Notes: generated by a model from the sequence alone, not told the origin. Positions 14,024 to 29,200 are shown, counted from the stretch's first letter. The stretch is DNA of 64,000 bases from Dreissena polymorpha (GCF_020536995.1 NC_068369.1:23812040-23876039); one strand, 5' to 3'. Numbers and translations: made by a program.

Positions 14024-14291
14024 TTATTTCAACATGGGTTTATATACTTCGTTCACAGAGCTCAAACGTTTTCGCCTCATACCATATCGATCCTGTGCCG
14101 GATATTCAATGCCCCTATATGCCGGATATTCAATACCCTTATAAAGTCGACTCGACCGGTCGTCGTCAGAGAAGGAGGAGGACGAGGAGTCCCATTGGCG
14201 GCTGTGCTGCTTATACAAAGGGTCGTGTCGGCCCCATGTATCTATTTTAACCGGTATTCCGCGTGTGAAAAAGCCATTGTTGATCGAGTCC
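14024..14291 (-). CDS. Last exon: cytoplasmic tail of the mucin
   Basis: The exon enters in phase 2 after 'tttaag' and runs 89 codons to TAA at 14,024. The tail holds a Ser/Asp-rich acidic patch ([16 protein letters not shown]) that looks like casein-kinase-2 substrate sequence, then a duplicated GIEYPA motif (KGIEYPAY and RGIEYPAQ), a basic RRKR stretch and a C-terminal VYKPMLK. Each GIEYPA copy centres a tyrosine, so a role as a phosphotyrosine or sorting signal is possible but unproven. The two copies come from a 24-bp tandem duplication at 14,096-14,143. Confidence 0.85.
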
Positions 14292-17200
14292 CTTAAATGA
14301 AAATCAGGAATATAACAAAGGTTTATATATATGTGCTTTCATAGCCAATATAATTTTGCTTTAAGTCTTTTTTTAAACTTGCATTATCGACTATTTCATG
14401 TTTTCATAAAATATAATCATGCTAGACGTTTTTTACGCGTTTATTTATAAATGATTGTGCAATAAGAAATACAACACGAATCTTGCAGCAAAGTTGGTAA
14501 TAACTTTGTTTGCATGTATAGTCGAACTGCATTTGTGTACCTTTCGTTATCAGTTGATTGCTTCCTGCGTCGGTTTCTTAATGCATAAATGATGATAACG
14601 GCTACAGCCAGACAGGCGATCAGACCCAGCGGAATGCCAATTCCAAGACCAAGCACCAGTCCTAAATCGTTATCCTTCTTGACAGATCTAAAAGCGAACA
14701 CATTATTACATGCTTAGACTTAAGGTTCTCTTCACTTTGCCAAACATAACTGATTTTGATTGATTCATGGCATAATACGTGACTATGTAACGCCATCCGA
14801 AGTGTTATGTTTTGGGTATCAGCTTTAGCGAGAAGTTAGAATAAACTATTGTTATATGGATAATACTTAATGAAAATTGAATCTGACACAATTGGGTATA
14901 CATATAGATATCGTGTATTTCTTCATATGCTGATATGATGATGCCATGATGTTCTGGCATTCTCCAGTTAAAGAGATTTTCATAAGACATGCATACACAA
15001 GATATGCACCGAATATGTCATATAGAACTAACACAATTTTCTCACTTTTTGTACTCGCTCAATTAACCAACTCACGGTTTACAATGGGTTGAGTGATTAC
15101 GCATTATCCACAACTTAATTGAACGTGCGCGGTGTTTGCAGTTTGTTCAACAGCAAATAATGCAACTCACTCGCAGGAAGGCCTTTCATCGACCACCACG
15201 CATGCGTAGTTGTTATCGCACTGGCCACGATCACTCAGGTAGATAGCACACGTTTGTTCATACGCAGTTTTTTTAGTATCAACTGAAAATGGACACATGG
15301 TAATTTGCACAAGGTTTTCAAAAAGAAGCAAATACAAATTTCACAAACGATTTGCTATCTCGTTCTGGAAGAAATCATAGAAAGACCACCTACTGCCAAA
15401 GATCTCGTTGTCTATGAAACTGTATTCGTACATGACGAAAGGAAAAAAATGGAGGTCAGCTAGGAAAGCATATCACGAAAAGATTACCTAATTACCAGCA
15501 TGGCTAGTAACCTTATCAAGTCGAAAAGAATGCTTCCAGAATTTTGTGTCGCTTTGTATGATTCACTATAAACACTGGCTTCAATAAGAAGAACATATAA
15601 AAATCAAGTGACTTTAAGGTACACAAATTGTCCAAGTCTTGACCGCGTGACATAGTTTCGATCCCTAACACTCCAGTTATATACATGACCTTGATATTAT
15701 CAAGATAAACAATCCGACAAAGACTCAGAAAGGACAATTTTAAACAAGATTGATCACAAATGTGACATCCAACGAGGAAGCACTGTTCATTTTTTAGTTG
15801 ACCTAGTGACCTAGATGTTGAACGCACGTGACCCATATCCGAACACGACTTAGATATTGTAAAGATAAACATTTATTATATTAACATTTTTTTCTTAGAT
15901 TTTACCAAGTAAAATAGTGTTTATCACACGCGACCAAGATTCGAATACTGTCTTTATATTGTCAAGTTAAACATTCTAACCAAGCTTAATCACGGTAGAG
16001 TCGTAAATGTCGTCTATTGAGTGACTACAAGTTTTTTTTCTTAAACTTTTATCAAGTGACCCAGTCTTGGGGTACAAGTAAACCATATTCGAGCTCGTCC
16101 TAGATATTATCAAGTTTATCAAGTTGTTAACATTTCATACATGTTATAAATGCGTTATAAATGTAGCCTCTATAATGCTAACAAGGTTATAATACAATTT
16201 GACCTATTGAAATAGAATTGTTCGATGCACGTGTCCCAGATTCAAAATCACACAAGACATCGTCAAGATAAACATTCGTCCCAAGTATTATTGAGATTGA
16301 ATTATAAATGTGATTTGTCTAAGATCTGAAATGTTTACCGAGGTTTGGGGAGTAAATAACAAATATTACAACTAGATATTGTCAGAATAAACAATATTGC
16401 AAATTTTCTTCAATATTGAGTTGTTAATTGGGACATTAGACAAGAACATGGTTATTCAAAGAGTTGAGCTTGAAACTATGTTTGTAATCTCACGTGTCCC
16501 CAATTCAAAGTCAGTCTAGATAATGTCTAACCTAGTTTTCTTATCAAATTTCATCAAGGTTGATCCATAAATGTGGTCCCAAGAAGGGTTGTATGCGATT
16601 TGACCTGGTCAGCCAGTTTTTGATGCTGATGACCACGATTTAAACTGGGATGGGATTAATGTTCATGAGAAGTTTCATCAATATTTTATAAAAATAAATG
16701 TTGTTTCTGGAGTGGTAACCAGCTTAAGGTTGATGACGCACACCGCAAACAGTACGACGAGAGAGCCGAACATAGGGTGATTACAATAGCTCACCTTGAA
16801 TACTTCGTGCTCAGGGGAGCTTACAATGGCGCTTCTGAAACATTATAACATTATTCCACAATTTGAAGTATGTGAAGGAAATCTTACTGGGTATCCCGTT
16901 GATTGCGTAGAGATTCGACGGGAACGACTCGCCGTCCAAGACCAGTGTACCGTTTATCAAGTCTTGTGAGGCTTGTGAGAAGACTTGTGAGGCCTCCTCG
17001 CTCTTTTCTTTTATAAGGGATGCGTTCACATCCAAGCTACCACTGATAACACATTAAAGAACAATATGTGTAATGCATTCATGCAGTAGATCAAAGATGT
17101 GCGTTCACATCCAAACCACCACTGATTTTACACTATAAAAAATATGTGTAATGCATTCACGCAGTATATCAAAGGGATGCGTTCACATCCAAGCTACCAC

Positions 17201-20200
17201 TGGTACTACATTATAGAAAAATAAGTGTAATGCATTCACTCAGTAGATCAATTGGATGCGTTCACATCCAAGCAACAACATTTTACATTATAGAAAAATA
17301 AGTGTAATGCATGCCATCAGTATATCAAAGGGATGCGTTCACATCCAAGCTACCACTGGTACTACATTATAGAAAAATAAGTGTAATGCATTCACGCAGT
17401 AGATCAAATGGATGCGTTCACATCTAAGCAACCACTGATGTTTTCATTATAGAAAATATGCGTAATGCATAAACGCAGTAAATCAAATTGATGCGATCAC
17501 ATCCAAGCTACCGCTGATTATACATTATTGAAAATATGTGTTATGCATCAATAAAGTAGAATCAATTTTTATTTACTTATATTGTGTTATTTCTGTGACT
17601 AAATTAATCGATATTTTGCCTCTGTTTGAGAAGTATTGTAGTAATTTATATGCTGATGTTATTTATTCATTTTACTTATTTAACCAAAAAAGCGCATGTT
17701 CTGCCATTTATTCTTAACTTCGATTTACGAATGAAAAATAAAACAGAGGCGGAGAATACATACAATAACAGTTGTGTCCAAAACTTTTTCTGTTTATAAA
17801 TCATTGTATATGTTCAATATAACAAGGAACTTACATTTTTATACTGTGAATTGTCACCTGCTTTAGTTTGCTCCCCATAGGGTTTTTAAAGTAATTAAAA
17901 ATCTGAAAAAAATAAGCGAAACTGAATTAAGCGCATTATTACGTGCGTACAAAACAGAAAAATAAGCCAACTTAAGGCTGGTTTATAAGACGGTTTGAAG
18001 CGCTCATGATTACAAATACAGTAATAGTTGGAGACTAATGCTTAGTAGCAACTTTTTTTACAAAAGTCTGTTTTAACCTATTTCTAATAACACAAAACCA
18101 GTATTAAATTCCGCAGTCCTTGGACAACGTCGTTTTTTTTTACCATAAAATGAATCGTACCTAAGAACAAAACATACATGCACAACTATAACTTTACAAA
18201 TCAAACCATTACACTTACCGATTTATTCAATTTAGCTGCCATCTCATCGAACGTCGCCTTCACAGAAAAGTTCAAATTTTTGACTTTAGATTCGGCAATA
18301 TTAATCCTGACGGAAATTACGACAGCGTTTTCTGCATAAGTAGAAAAACGGTTTTTTATCTTTTCATATTTATGGACAAAACGACAAAAATGCGAGTCGG
18401 AATGTCTCCAACAATATAGAGTGCATCGAATAAAACTATTCTGCAATTACAGTGTATACAATTAGCGGTAATTTTACGCATACTTGTAGTGTAGCAAATA
18501 TTTACATAAAATAGCTGTGTCTCACATTTATATAGAGTTTTTGAAATATGTATTAATTGTCATGTTCTGGACTAAATGTTGCTATAGGCAAAACAGGTGA
18601 ATACTTACCACTTTGGGGTAATGTTGTGGTCATGGTGCCTAAAACAAAACAAAAAATCCAGTTTAAAAATACGTGTGACTTAATCACAAAATTGTGTATA
18701 GTAATACACCCAAACAGTCCCAAGTTTGACAAAGGCAAATGCGTATCAATACAGACAGACTCACAATAAATAGAGTACCATTTTCTTCACTACCATATTT
18801 ATTATCGGCATAATAATATAATCTTTGAAAATTCATTAAAACAATGTCACATTTTTCCTACCTTCCGCCACGCATTCTCCGTTAGTTCCTTCCTTAAAGC
18901 CTGTCAGACACGAGCATGCAAACCCTCCGATAGTATTGTGACAGAACTTTTTGAGGTTGGCGCTACAATTGTGTGTTCCGCGCTGGCATTCGTCCGCATC
19001 AGTGATACACGTCGGTTCTTGCCATTGGGATGTGCACATGCACGTCCCGTTAACATTATTGCATGACTGCGTTGGTGTGAGCGTGTTGGTGGCATTGCAG
19101 TTACACGGTTTGTTACAACCGTCTCCATATTTATTGTTACTGCATGCTAAAATATAACAAATGTATTCATGTTGATTAATAAGTAAACCATGTTTTAATA
19201 AAATACTAAAATACTAAAATATATTTTCAGCTATGTAATAAACAACGACCGATACAATTAAATTTGCTTTTTGATACAATACGAAATTACCTACTTGTTT
19301 AAACGTTCGTAATGCAGATGAAAATCTTTATTTGTGATGGGGATTTTGCATGTCAGATAATTATGACGCGTGCTTACCTGTGCATACATTGAAAACATTA
19401 ATATATCCGATGTTGCATGGACAGGTGAATGATCCGTTATTATTGACACACGTGGAATCTTGTCCACAGTTATGAGTACCAAGCTTGCATTCGTCTACAT
19501 CAGCTTCACACGTAGCACCTTCCCATTGGGCTTTGCACAAACACGTGCCATTCACATGATTGCAAGTCTGCGTTGAAACCAATGCGTTGGTGGTGTTGCA
19601 ATTACACGACGTGTTACAGCTATTCCCATAGTTATTGTTGCTACATGCTGAAACAAATTGAATAAAATAATGACACCATATATTTACAATTATAAAAAAA
19701 AATGCAATACAAGTAAAATTGTACTTGAATTTGTTATTTGATTGTCTACAGAACTACACAAATTATAATCATCAATTCATCGAAGATTTCTTAAGTAAAT
19801 AATTTTTTTATGAGAATAAGGATAGATAGAGCGCGTATCCTTTTAATTATGTAGTTTGTAACAACACAAGAAAAGTATTTTCATTTTATTCTGCTGCATC
19901 TATGTAACAAAACGAACTAGACTACGTGATGTCTTTCTTATAGACAATTCCAGGAAAGCATTGTTTTACGGATTAAGGTCGACAAAAAGCGATTACTACA
20001 ACACGATTTATTTGCTTGCAACCAAAACAAAACGCGACCTGTACTAAATAATGCTATACATGACAAGCCTTAAAATCAAATGTAAAACCAATATCAGAGA
20101 TTATCCGTAAACAATGTAAACCTAAAACCCGAGAACTAATTGATCGACAGAATGACTCGCACACCTTTTGTGTGGTGGGTGTTATAAAACAATCACGAAA

Positions 20201-23200
20201 CTAGTGGTTTTAAATGCCCGCCGGAATAGCAGGAATGTACACTATGTATATGTATTACAAATAAATGAATACTGCAACAAGATTACCTTATGAACATTAT
20301 TCAAAAGTGTTTAGTCTGCCTCATATAGGCAGGTAAACAATCCATGCGTGTTGCTTCAGTGTGCAATGGTTTGTAAGTTGTTAGTACTGAACATTCATAT
20401 TATACAATTATAACACGTGTTAACATGCGAATACATTAGTATATTCGCCGGTGCATCGGGGTTGTATAACCGGTAGCTTCTAATCAGCATGCAACGTCAG
20501 TTGTCCGTTGTCAAATATTTTAAATCTCTTTCAAATGCAAGTTCAACGAATCAAATAACAAACAATCTTGCACTTATTAACAATGAAAAACGATATTTAA
20601 TGAAACACTGAATTACCCAGTTGTATACATGTTTGTAATGTATACATTAATCTTCATTTACATGTGTTATTGTGCATACACTATAAGTAAGTCGCGTGCT
20701 TACCTGTGCATACATTGGAAACATCAGTATATCCGATGTTGCATGGACAAGTGAATGATCCGTTATTATTGACACACGTGGGATCTTGTCGACAGTTGTG
20801 GGTCCCTTCTGAGCATTCATCTCGATCCTCACTACACGTGGTTCCCTTCCATCCAGTCTTGCAGGTGCAACCGGTGGCCTTGTCACAGATTTGTGTGTTG
20901 TTCGCTACGCAGCCACAACTCCTGTTACACTGTACACCCCATGTGGCATCCGCACAAGCTGATTCAAGACATGGGTCATGTTATTATAAGCTTTGTTGAC
21001 AGAGTATATACTAGTAATCGGTAGCTTCTAATACGCCCGAAACATTGTTTTTTCCTTTGTCATTCATTTTAAATATCGTTCAAATATATTTTTTTAATAT
21101 AAATCAAATCATATTCTTGCAATTATAAAGACTGATAATTGACCGCACACATGGCTCCATTATGCAATGCAAACTTTCAAACGTGTACATGAGTATCACA
21201 ATCTATGGTATAATTGTATAATATGATGACACATACCAGTGCAATTATTACCAGTGCCACTGAATCCAGGGTTACATTCACATTCAAACCCCCTAACCGT
21301 ATTGTTACACATCTGAGTGCAGTTATCTGTACCTTCCAAACACTCGTCTATATCTGCAAATGGACACCAGACCACAACGTTGATATTGGCATTTACAAAT
21401 GAGTTTGATTTATTCAAATCAGTTTAGTGAAATTATTATGAGCATATATAGAAAATTATATCAAATAGTAAGTGCTTTGTTCATATAATATTTGCTATTT
21501 ATCTATCCTCCATTCAACGGGTCATCATAACGTCCATGAACACATACGCCGGTGGAAGCCTTGTCAGCATAGATTTCTTGGCCCATTTAAATAAGTCTTA
21601 GTTCAAAAGAATGCCAATGCCAAGTTCAAATGAGATCAGGTAGGTGGGTCTGTTAAGTGTCCGCAGATGAAATATGTGTAAATATCAAAGATTCGTAGCA
21701 ACGAAAAGCGTCATTTTGGGTTAATGAACAATTTGAACTAAATGAAATAGTTCAAATCTATGTAAAAAATAAAGCCGCAAGGTCACTGTTAGAGGCGAAA
21801 TGATGTCAGGTGTTTTAGGTATAATAATACTGTTGAAAGTCATAATCCATTCAAGTTTCTAAGTTTTGTTTGAAGCAAAATGTATGGTATAAGAACTGTG
21901 TCATTTCAAGTGAATCTTGTATAGACGAAATATCAAAGGCGCAAGACAATCGCCATATTCCTCAAGGTATCTGTAGAAGCTGGGGGTATACAAACTTTGC
22001 AGATTGAAATTGCATTTCATCCATGATTGACCAACAGTCGCTACGCATTTGTTTTAGGAAACAAAAAGCTGTTCAACAGCTACCTATCTTTTTCGAATGA
22101 TAATAAATGGTTGTATTTTAGCAACGCGACCAGGTTCCGAAATCGCATATTTAAAATATAAGGTACGGGAATTATATTGGTTCATGTACTTGCTACAAGT
22201 GTTAATCTGTTTCCTTAAAACCCGAAATATCACCCAACCTACCTCCGAAAAACCCACAACTAATAACTCAATTAACAGGCATTATGAAATATATGAGTGA
22301 AAATAGTTAAATGTACAGCGTACCTGTACATACGCCGTCAAGCAATATGTACCCATAATTACAGTCGCATGTATAAGACCCAAGCTCATCCTTGCAAGTC
22401 TTCAAAGAGTCATTGCAAATGGTTGGGTTAGCCTGGCATTCATTGACGTTCGTGGTGCAGTTGTCTCCTCGCCATCCGTTTTTACAAGTACATGTTCCAT
22501 TGGTGTTTGAGCAACTAAGCGAGTTGTTAGTGTCACACTCACAGTCACTTGCACATCTGGCTCCATATTGCCAGGACCGGCAAACTGCAAATTGGTAACA
22601 TGTTTAACATGTAGATATTACCTACGATTAAAAACTAAATTTCAGTTCAGCTTCGTATTGCCTTTGCTAGTTTTATTTTGTAAATTTAAAACTATCTGTA
22701 TAGTACACAATAATAAGGTTCAAAAGTCATCAAAGGTAAGTAATAATCACATTCCGACATACTTGACCTACGTAATTACATTGTAAATGTCAACCATTAA
22801 CGAATCTTATATATTTGAGTAGCCTTCACAATGCATCGTTTATTAAAGAAACACGATCACACATATTCTCGTTTCTTTATCTAAATATCATAAAGTTTAC
22901 CTCGACATGTTCCATCTGCAGATTTAATGTAGCCAGAATTGCAGTCGCAAACGTATGACCCATTCGTGTTTTGGCACGTTGAATTCGCGGTACAAGGGTC
23001 TGTGCTACACTCGTTTTTGTCTTCTTCGCACTTGGTCCCTATCAAGCCTGCCTTACACGTACATGTACCAGTATCACGTGCACATGACTCAGTGTTAGCT
23101 TCTACGCAATCGCAGGTCTGTGTGCAGTTTTGACCGAATTTTCCAGCGGAGCAGTCTAAAAAACAACGATTATTTTACTGAAAGTGGTAGCTCGTGATAA

Positions 23201-26200
23201 TTACATATCACATATCGTTATTATAAATAGTAACAAAATGCCGCCGCGAGCGGGCCGATATTCGTATCTGGCGACGCCAATATAAATTATATCAGCCCGC
23301 TGAGCCGCGCCGATTTTTCATATCGGAAAAGAATGGGATCGCGCGGCTAAAACTGAACAAAATTGCGTCCACATTCAGTCTTAGCTAACGGTGATCAATA
23401 AAATTAAGCCACAACTGAACGAAAACATCGAACATAATTATAATGAGACGTACCACACGATTTGGAAAACACAAATATCGATTGAAACTGAAACTCATCT
23501 GTACATTAAATTGATGCCTCTAAAAGACACACGTATCTCGATGACAACTTAAATCCGGTTCTTATAATAATAACATAATACAGATTTGTAATTCTATTTT
23601 CTGTTGTTCCATCCGTTTATCTTTATTGATTTTAAGTCACACTTGTTAAACGATTGCATCGAATGCTAAACACTGTAAACAAAAACACGATTTACGAAAT
23701 TGAATGTCGAAGCGATTACAATAATTTTACTTCTATCGAAACTCCCAATTATGCATGACAAACACAAAATCCCATATACGTTTTGGAAACGTTCGATGCC
23801 TAAAAAAGTTTAACTGTTAAATAAAAACCATCCATATCCGAATTGTTGTCATTACATCCACAGGCACTCGGCATTAGCTACAACACCCCCCCTCCACCCA
23901 GCTGCTACCCACCTCCCAAAACTCTCAAAATTGTCCATTGGTTAAACAAAATAACAAGACAAAAAAGTTCGTCGAATTTTGTTAATTATATTTATATACT
24001 CTAATGAAAATACAAGTACGGAAAGCTAAGATGGTTCTGTATAAATTTTAGGGAAGGACCAAAATAGTATGATATGTAATATAAACGATAACACACGGCA
24101 GAGCTGGGCCGGAAGTCTATAATCGGCCCTAGTATTGTCTAAATAATGTTTACACTTGTGCGTTTTGTAATTCATAATGGGCTTAGTGTGAGTTGTGTTA
24201 TGCTTTTCTTTTCAATCGCTTTAGTACCTCGTTTATTTGCATTCAACGTTCAAATGCGGTGACCACAGCTTATATAATATGTTTTGTTTGTTAAAGATGT
24301 ATTGTGATTTACGGTAAAAGAAAATGGTCAGTTGCCTTTAAAAGCGGATGTTCATAAGAATGTATCCGGTCGTTGGTATGATTCTGGAGTTTAAATGTTT
24401 ATACTATTCAGAGACGATTACTAGAAACAATTAACCGTATATAATAACTGTAATAGCAATTAGCTGGATCCGAAACACACAACATATTTGATGGGTTCTT
24501 AAAGTAATAGATAGAAAATTCTGATTTGATGGGAAGTTATATAATTTAAGATGTCATTTAAGTTGTATTAGAAGTGTTAACAATATATTATTGGCCGTGC
24601 TCTGTGAAAAGGGGGTTTAATGCATGTGCGTTTAGTGTAGTCCTGGCCGCGTGTTCACAAAACATTTTTGCAATCGAAAATCGATTTTAACTGACATCGA
24701 TTTTCATTCTTGCCTATCAACTTCATTGGAAATCCATTTTCAATGACAAGCAACATCGATTTTCGATTGCAAAAACAGTTTTGTGAACACGGGGCCAGAT
24801 AAGCCTTTGCAGTCTGCACAGGCAAATTAGGGACGACACTTTCTGCCTAAACTTGATTTGTGCTAAGAAGAGACTTTCTTGAAGCAAAAAATATCATAAA
24901 AGCGGGAAGTGTCGTCTCTGATTTGCGCACATACATTAAACCCCCTTTTCGCACAGCACGTCTCATTATCTAAAAAAGGATGTTTCTTTTATTTGGGGCG
25001 ATTCTGTTCAGCAGCTAAATCATCGCGATGGTGAAATGCTTACTTATGCAAGTTGTCTTGTCCTCAGCCAGCTGGTAGCCTGTCTGGTTACACGCGCATT
25101 CATAGTAGCCCTCTGTCTCTAAGCATGATTGCGAGCAGGGATTCGGATTCTTTGCACATTCTTTAATATCTGCAAAAATGTCATGGCACATTTTTATAAA
25201 ACTATCCCTAAAGTTAAAAAACATAAACCAAATATATAATTTTGGCACATTCTTTAAGAGGTTCTTGTTTGTTACCATTCTTACCTACATGTCTACATAT
25301 TCACTTAAAATTGTCTTAAATACGTATTTTAGACAATTTAAAATGAACATATACACAATACGAAGTATTTTTGTCAACAACATATTAAAGCTTCATTCTA
25401 TGCATATGTATATATGTATTAACGTTCATTTATAACAAAGATCTTGAAATACTCATCTACATGTACTTTCAATGACCATTACAGTGAGCGTTAGAGTATA
25501 TCATAGATATTCTCATACCTTCGCACACGGTTATGTTTCCTGCCTTGAACTGAAAGCCTGCATTGCACGGGCATGTTTCTGTGGCATGTATCATCGCACA
25601 AACTCCGTTTGTGCATAGGTTTGGGGTAGAACACTTTTCTTGCGCTTTTAAAAGAACGATACTAAGTTAAATTTATATGCAGCCACGTCGTAAATACCAC
25701 TTAATTATTTGAATGTCTTCAAGCGCCTGATGGTAATAGCATAGTAATGAACAAATCGAACGTTTATAACAAGTTTTATCTTTAATAACCATTTACCGCA
25801 TTCAATGTTAATTAGCATGCCTCTAAGTACCGTTACTATTCATGAAACAAATCAAGGCTTATTCGCATCACGTGACAATAATTATAGATACACGTAATAA
25901 ATTTATGAATAGGCATATGAAGTATGTTGTTCATTCAAATTATTTCGCTAACCAATGTCAATACTCACGTAAACACGCCTTTTTGTCGTCGGCAAGCATG
26001 TAAAACTCGTTACATGAGCAACGGAAGCGCCCGTCGGTGTTTGTGCACACCTGGGCGCAACCAGACTGTCCGTTCGTGCACTCATCAATGTCTGTAAGTG
26101 CAAAACAATATCAGGGATTGAGAATGAATTTAATTTATGTTTGACCAACAAATCATGCTGCTTAAAAAGGCGTTAAACTTTACCAAAGTAAACTGAGATT

Positions 26201-29200
26201 TTGTGAAATATATATTGTAATAATGGATACCTGTGCACTCTTTGTCATTTTGTACGTAACCTGGATTACAACTGCACTTGTAGCTACCCACTGTGTTCGT
26301 GCAAATCTGCTGACAATCGTTGGACTTCAAGCATTCGTCTATGTCTATAACGACACAATAAATAATCTTTGTGATTTTTTAAAATACATTTTCCATGTTC
26401 AACAAATTATACGCAAACACAGATTTATGAAAGTAAACATCTATTCGATGTTCAAACATATGATACATCCTCGTACCAACGCAGTTTGCACCCTCTTTTG
26501 TATAACCCGTCATGCAGCCACACTGGTAAGAGCTGGAGCACATTGTGTTACTACCCGGACATCTGTTTGGATCAGCGCACTCATTTTCATCTATGTTGCA
26601 CTTGGCGCCGATCCAGCCCTGCTTGCACACGCATCCTGTCACGCTGTCACACCTCTCGGCTCCCACATCGCAGCCACACAAGGTAGTGCAGTTGTCGCCA
26701 TAGTGGAAAGGGTCACAGACTGAAATGAAGATTTTCCGTCTTTTGAGACTTATATGTTTAACTCATGGCTAGCGTTTGAAGTTTACATAAAGATACATAA
26801 TTACAGCTGATTTCATTTCTACGTGATCGCTCTATTGTGACAAGATAATCCGGCACCGGGACCGTTTTTCAGTTCCAGATGCATCAACTTCGTATGCAAA
26901 TTAAAACACAAGTATTCAAGATCGCACTGCTATTCATTATTGCTGAATGAGGTCGATGTTTTGTGGCATTGTAACAACTTTGCTTTTTATTCGTCATTAA
27001 CGCAACTAGAATTGAGTTTTGCGCAGTTCAATGATATGCCGTTGGACATATCTCAAACCTAGCCTGAAACCAGTATGGCCATAAGAGGGATTAAATGTCA
27101 GCGTACATATATGGTATTTCCTGTTTAAAAAAAATTGAAAAAGCTTTTGTCTGTATAACATCAGTGTATGCATTTTCTACAAAATTAAGACTGGTGTATG
27201 CACACACGTGGACGGCGTAATTTTACGACATTTCATCGACGGTTGAAATGCAGACAATGCTATTCAATTTTTAGATTACAGTCAAGGATTGAGTTGACAA
27301 TTTATAAGTACTTGGTCCATTAGGTAAGTATAACACGTGATGTGATGACTAAGGAATAAACTATGTGAATCTTGATTGGATGACTTGTGGTATAATTCAT
27401 TATATAAAACTTACATTAAAATTGATTTCACTATAATAATACTAATACATATATATATGTGTATTGTGTCTAAAGGTAAACGTTTTAAACAATTCCGATT
27501 GAAACATAAGTTATACGGAAGAAAACAATTTATGCATGAATACATACCATCACAAGTGCGTAGGTCATTGGCTAGTTTGAAGCCCGTATTGCACGCGCAC
27601 GTATAACCCCCACGAGTATTTACATACGTCTGTGAGCATTCGTTCAAAAACGAATCTTCACACTCGTTTATATCTGTAACATTTATTCACATGCTTTTGT
27701 TAATGTAACCAGTATGGACACATTAAAATGGCATATACAACTGTATGTTTCTAAAGTTTGAATACTCCTGTATTTAATATGTCAAATATGCACAAGCGCC
27801 TAAATCGTATAATGTATTGATATTGATTATGCAACGGTGCTGCTTTGTCTGTTGATTTATGTTAAAAAGTATTCACTTTCAAAGTTTGTAAAATAAGGTA
27901 CATTTCAAGCGTTTAACCCCTCTAACAAAAGATTTCAAAATTACATAACATTCAGTTTCAAAATTATGCGTAAATGGTTGCGTCCGCGAGAAATATAACA
28001 TCGACGATCAAGCGAACGTTTATTTGTATCATCAATGTACTCTCAATACGTACCTATGCACGTTTTGTTGTCAGCACCAAGCTTGTAACCGGTGTTACAT
28101 AGGCACTTGTAGGTCTTGTTTTGCAGGTCCGCTCTACAAATGTCTGAGCAGCCGTTGTCTGGGAACTCTTTCATGCACACGTCATTTGCTGCAAAGTTTA
28201 TTTGGAACAAGACTTCAGAATAATTGAAAAGTCAACTTTCATTATATTTTTTCAAACAAACATTAAAGTATTTTGACTTATAGCAGTGACCTTACCCTTA
28301 CGATCACACCCAGTAACTAATTTATATGGGTCATGCTCTGTATTAAAGGGGTTTAGTGCATGTACGTAACGTTTCGTCCCAGGTTAGCCTGTTCAATCTG
28401 CACAGGCTAAATAGGGACGACACTTTGCGCTTTTATGGTATTTGTCGTTTACAGAGTCTCTTCTTAGGAAAAATCAAATTTAGGCGGAAAGTGTCGTCTC
28501 TGATTAGCCTGCGCACTTTTCACTATTGCATTTAACCCCATTTTCACAGAGCGCGTCTCATATATTGTTTTATATTTAGCGTTATGCGGTGTATTGCATC
28601 GGTTAATTACCAAACATCAGGTGTATGAGTCGTTTGTGTACTGATGCGTCATGGAAAATTCAAACACATGTGCACATTATTCAGCTGCACAAAAGCAAGA
28701 CGTGATTTGAGTTCTATTTTTTATAACTGTACCTAAAACGCAAGTCTGTCGGTCGTCCTGAAGTTGGAACCCAAAGTAACAGTCGCAGCTGAACCGACCG
28801 GCGTAGTTGAAGCAAATATGTGTACACCCTGATACGCCAGCTGCACACTCGTCGATATCTAAAAATTTTAGTCGATTCATCTAATCAAATTGTTAACATA
28901 ATCTTGAGAAGAAAATTAATTTTCAAAGTATAGTTTCATATAGAGATTTCGAATGATAAACGAACTGGAACAGATGTAATGCTTTACAAAGCATTTATGT
29001 CAAAGCTTTTAATAAAATATAATCACGATTAACGATTATCTTCGTTGTTTGTGGGCATTTCCGATAAGAATTGTTTCAATAGCATGTAACCACATCTTTG
29101 TAATTATGCTACTCACTAACTCAATTATATAATGTTCGGATACTTGTGTTAGAAGATGCAGAAAACATGTTCACACGTGTTTCGTCGACATTTCTTTAAA

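Noticed and set aside
20100-20240. Small hairpin ('cacaccttttgtgtgg') as an RNA gene
   Set aside because: It is short, single-copy and without promoter boxes; it is most likely chance.
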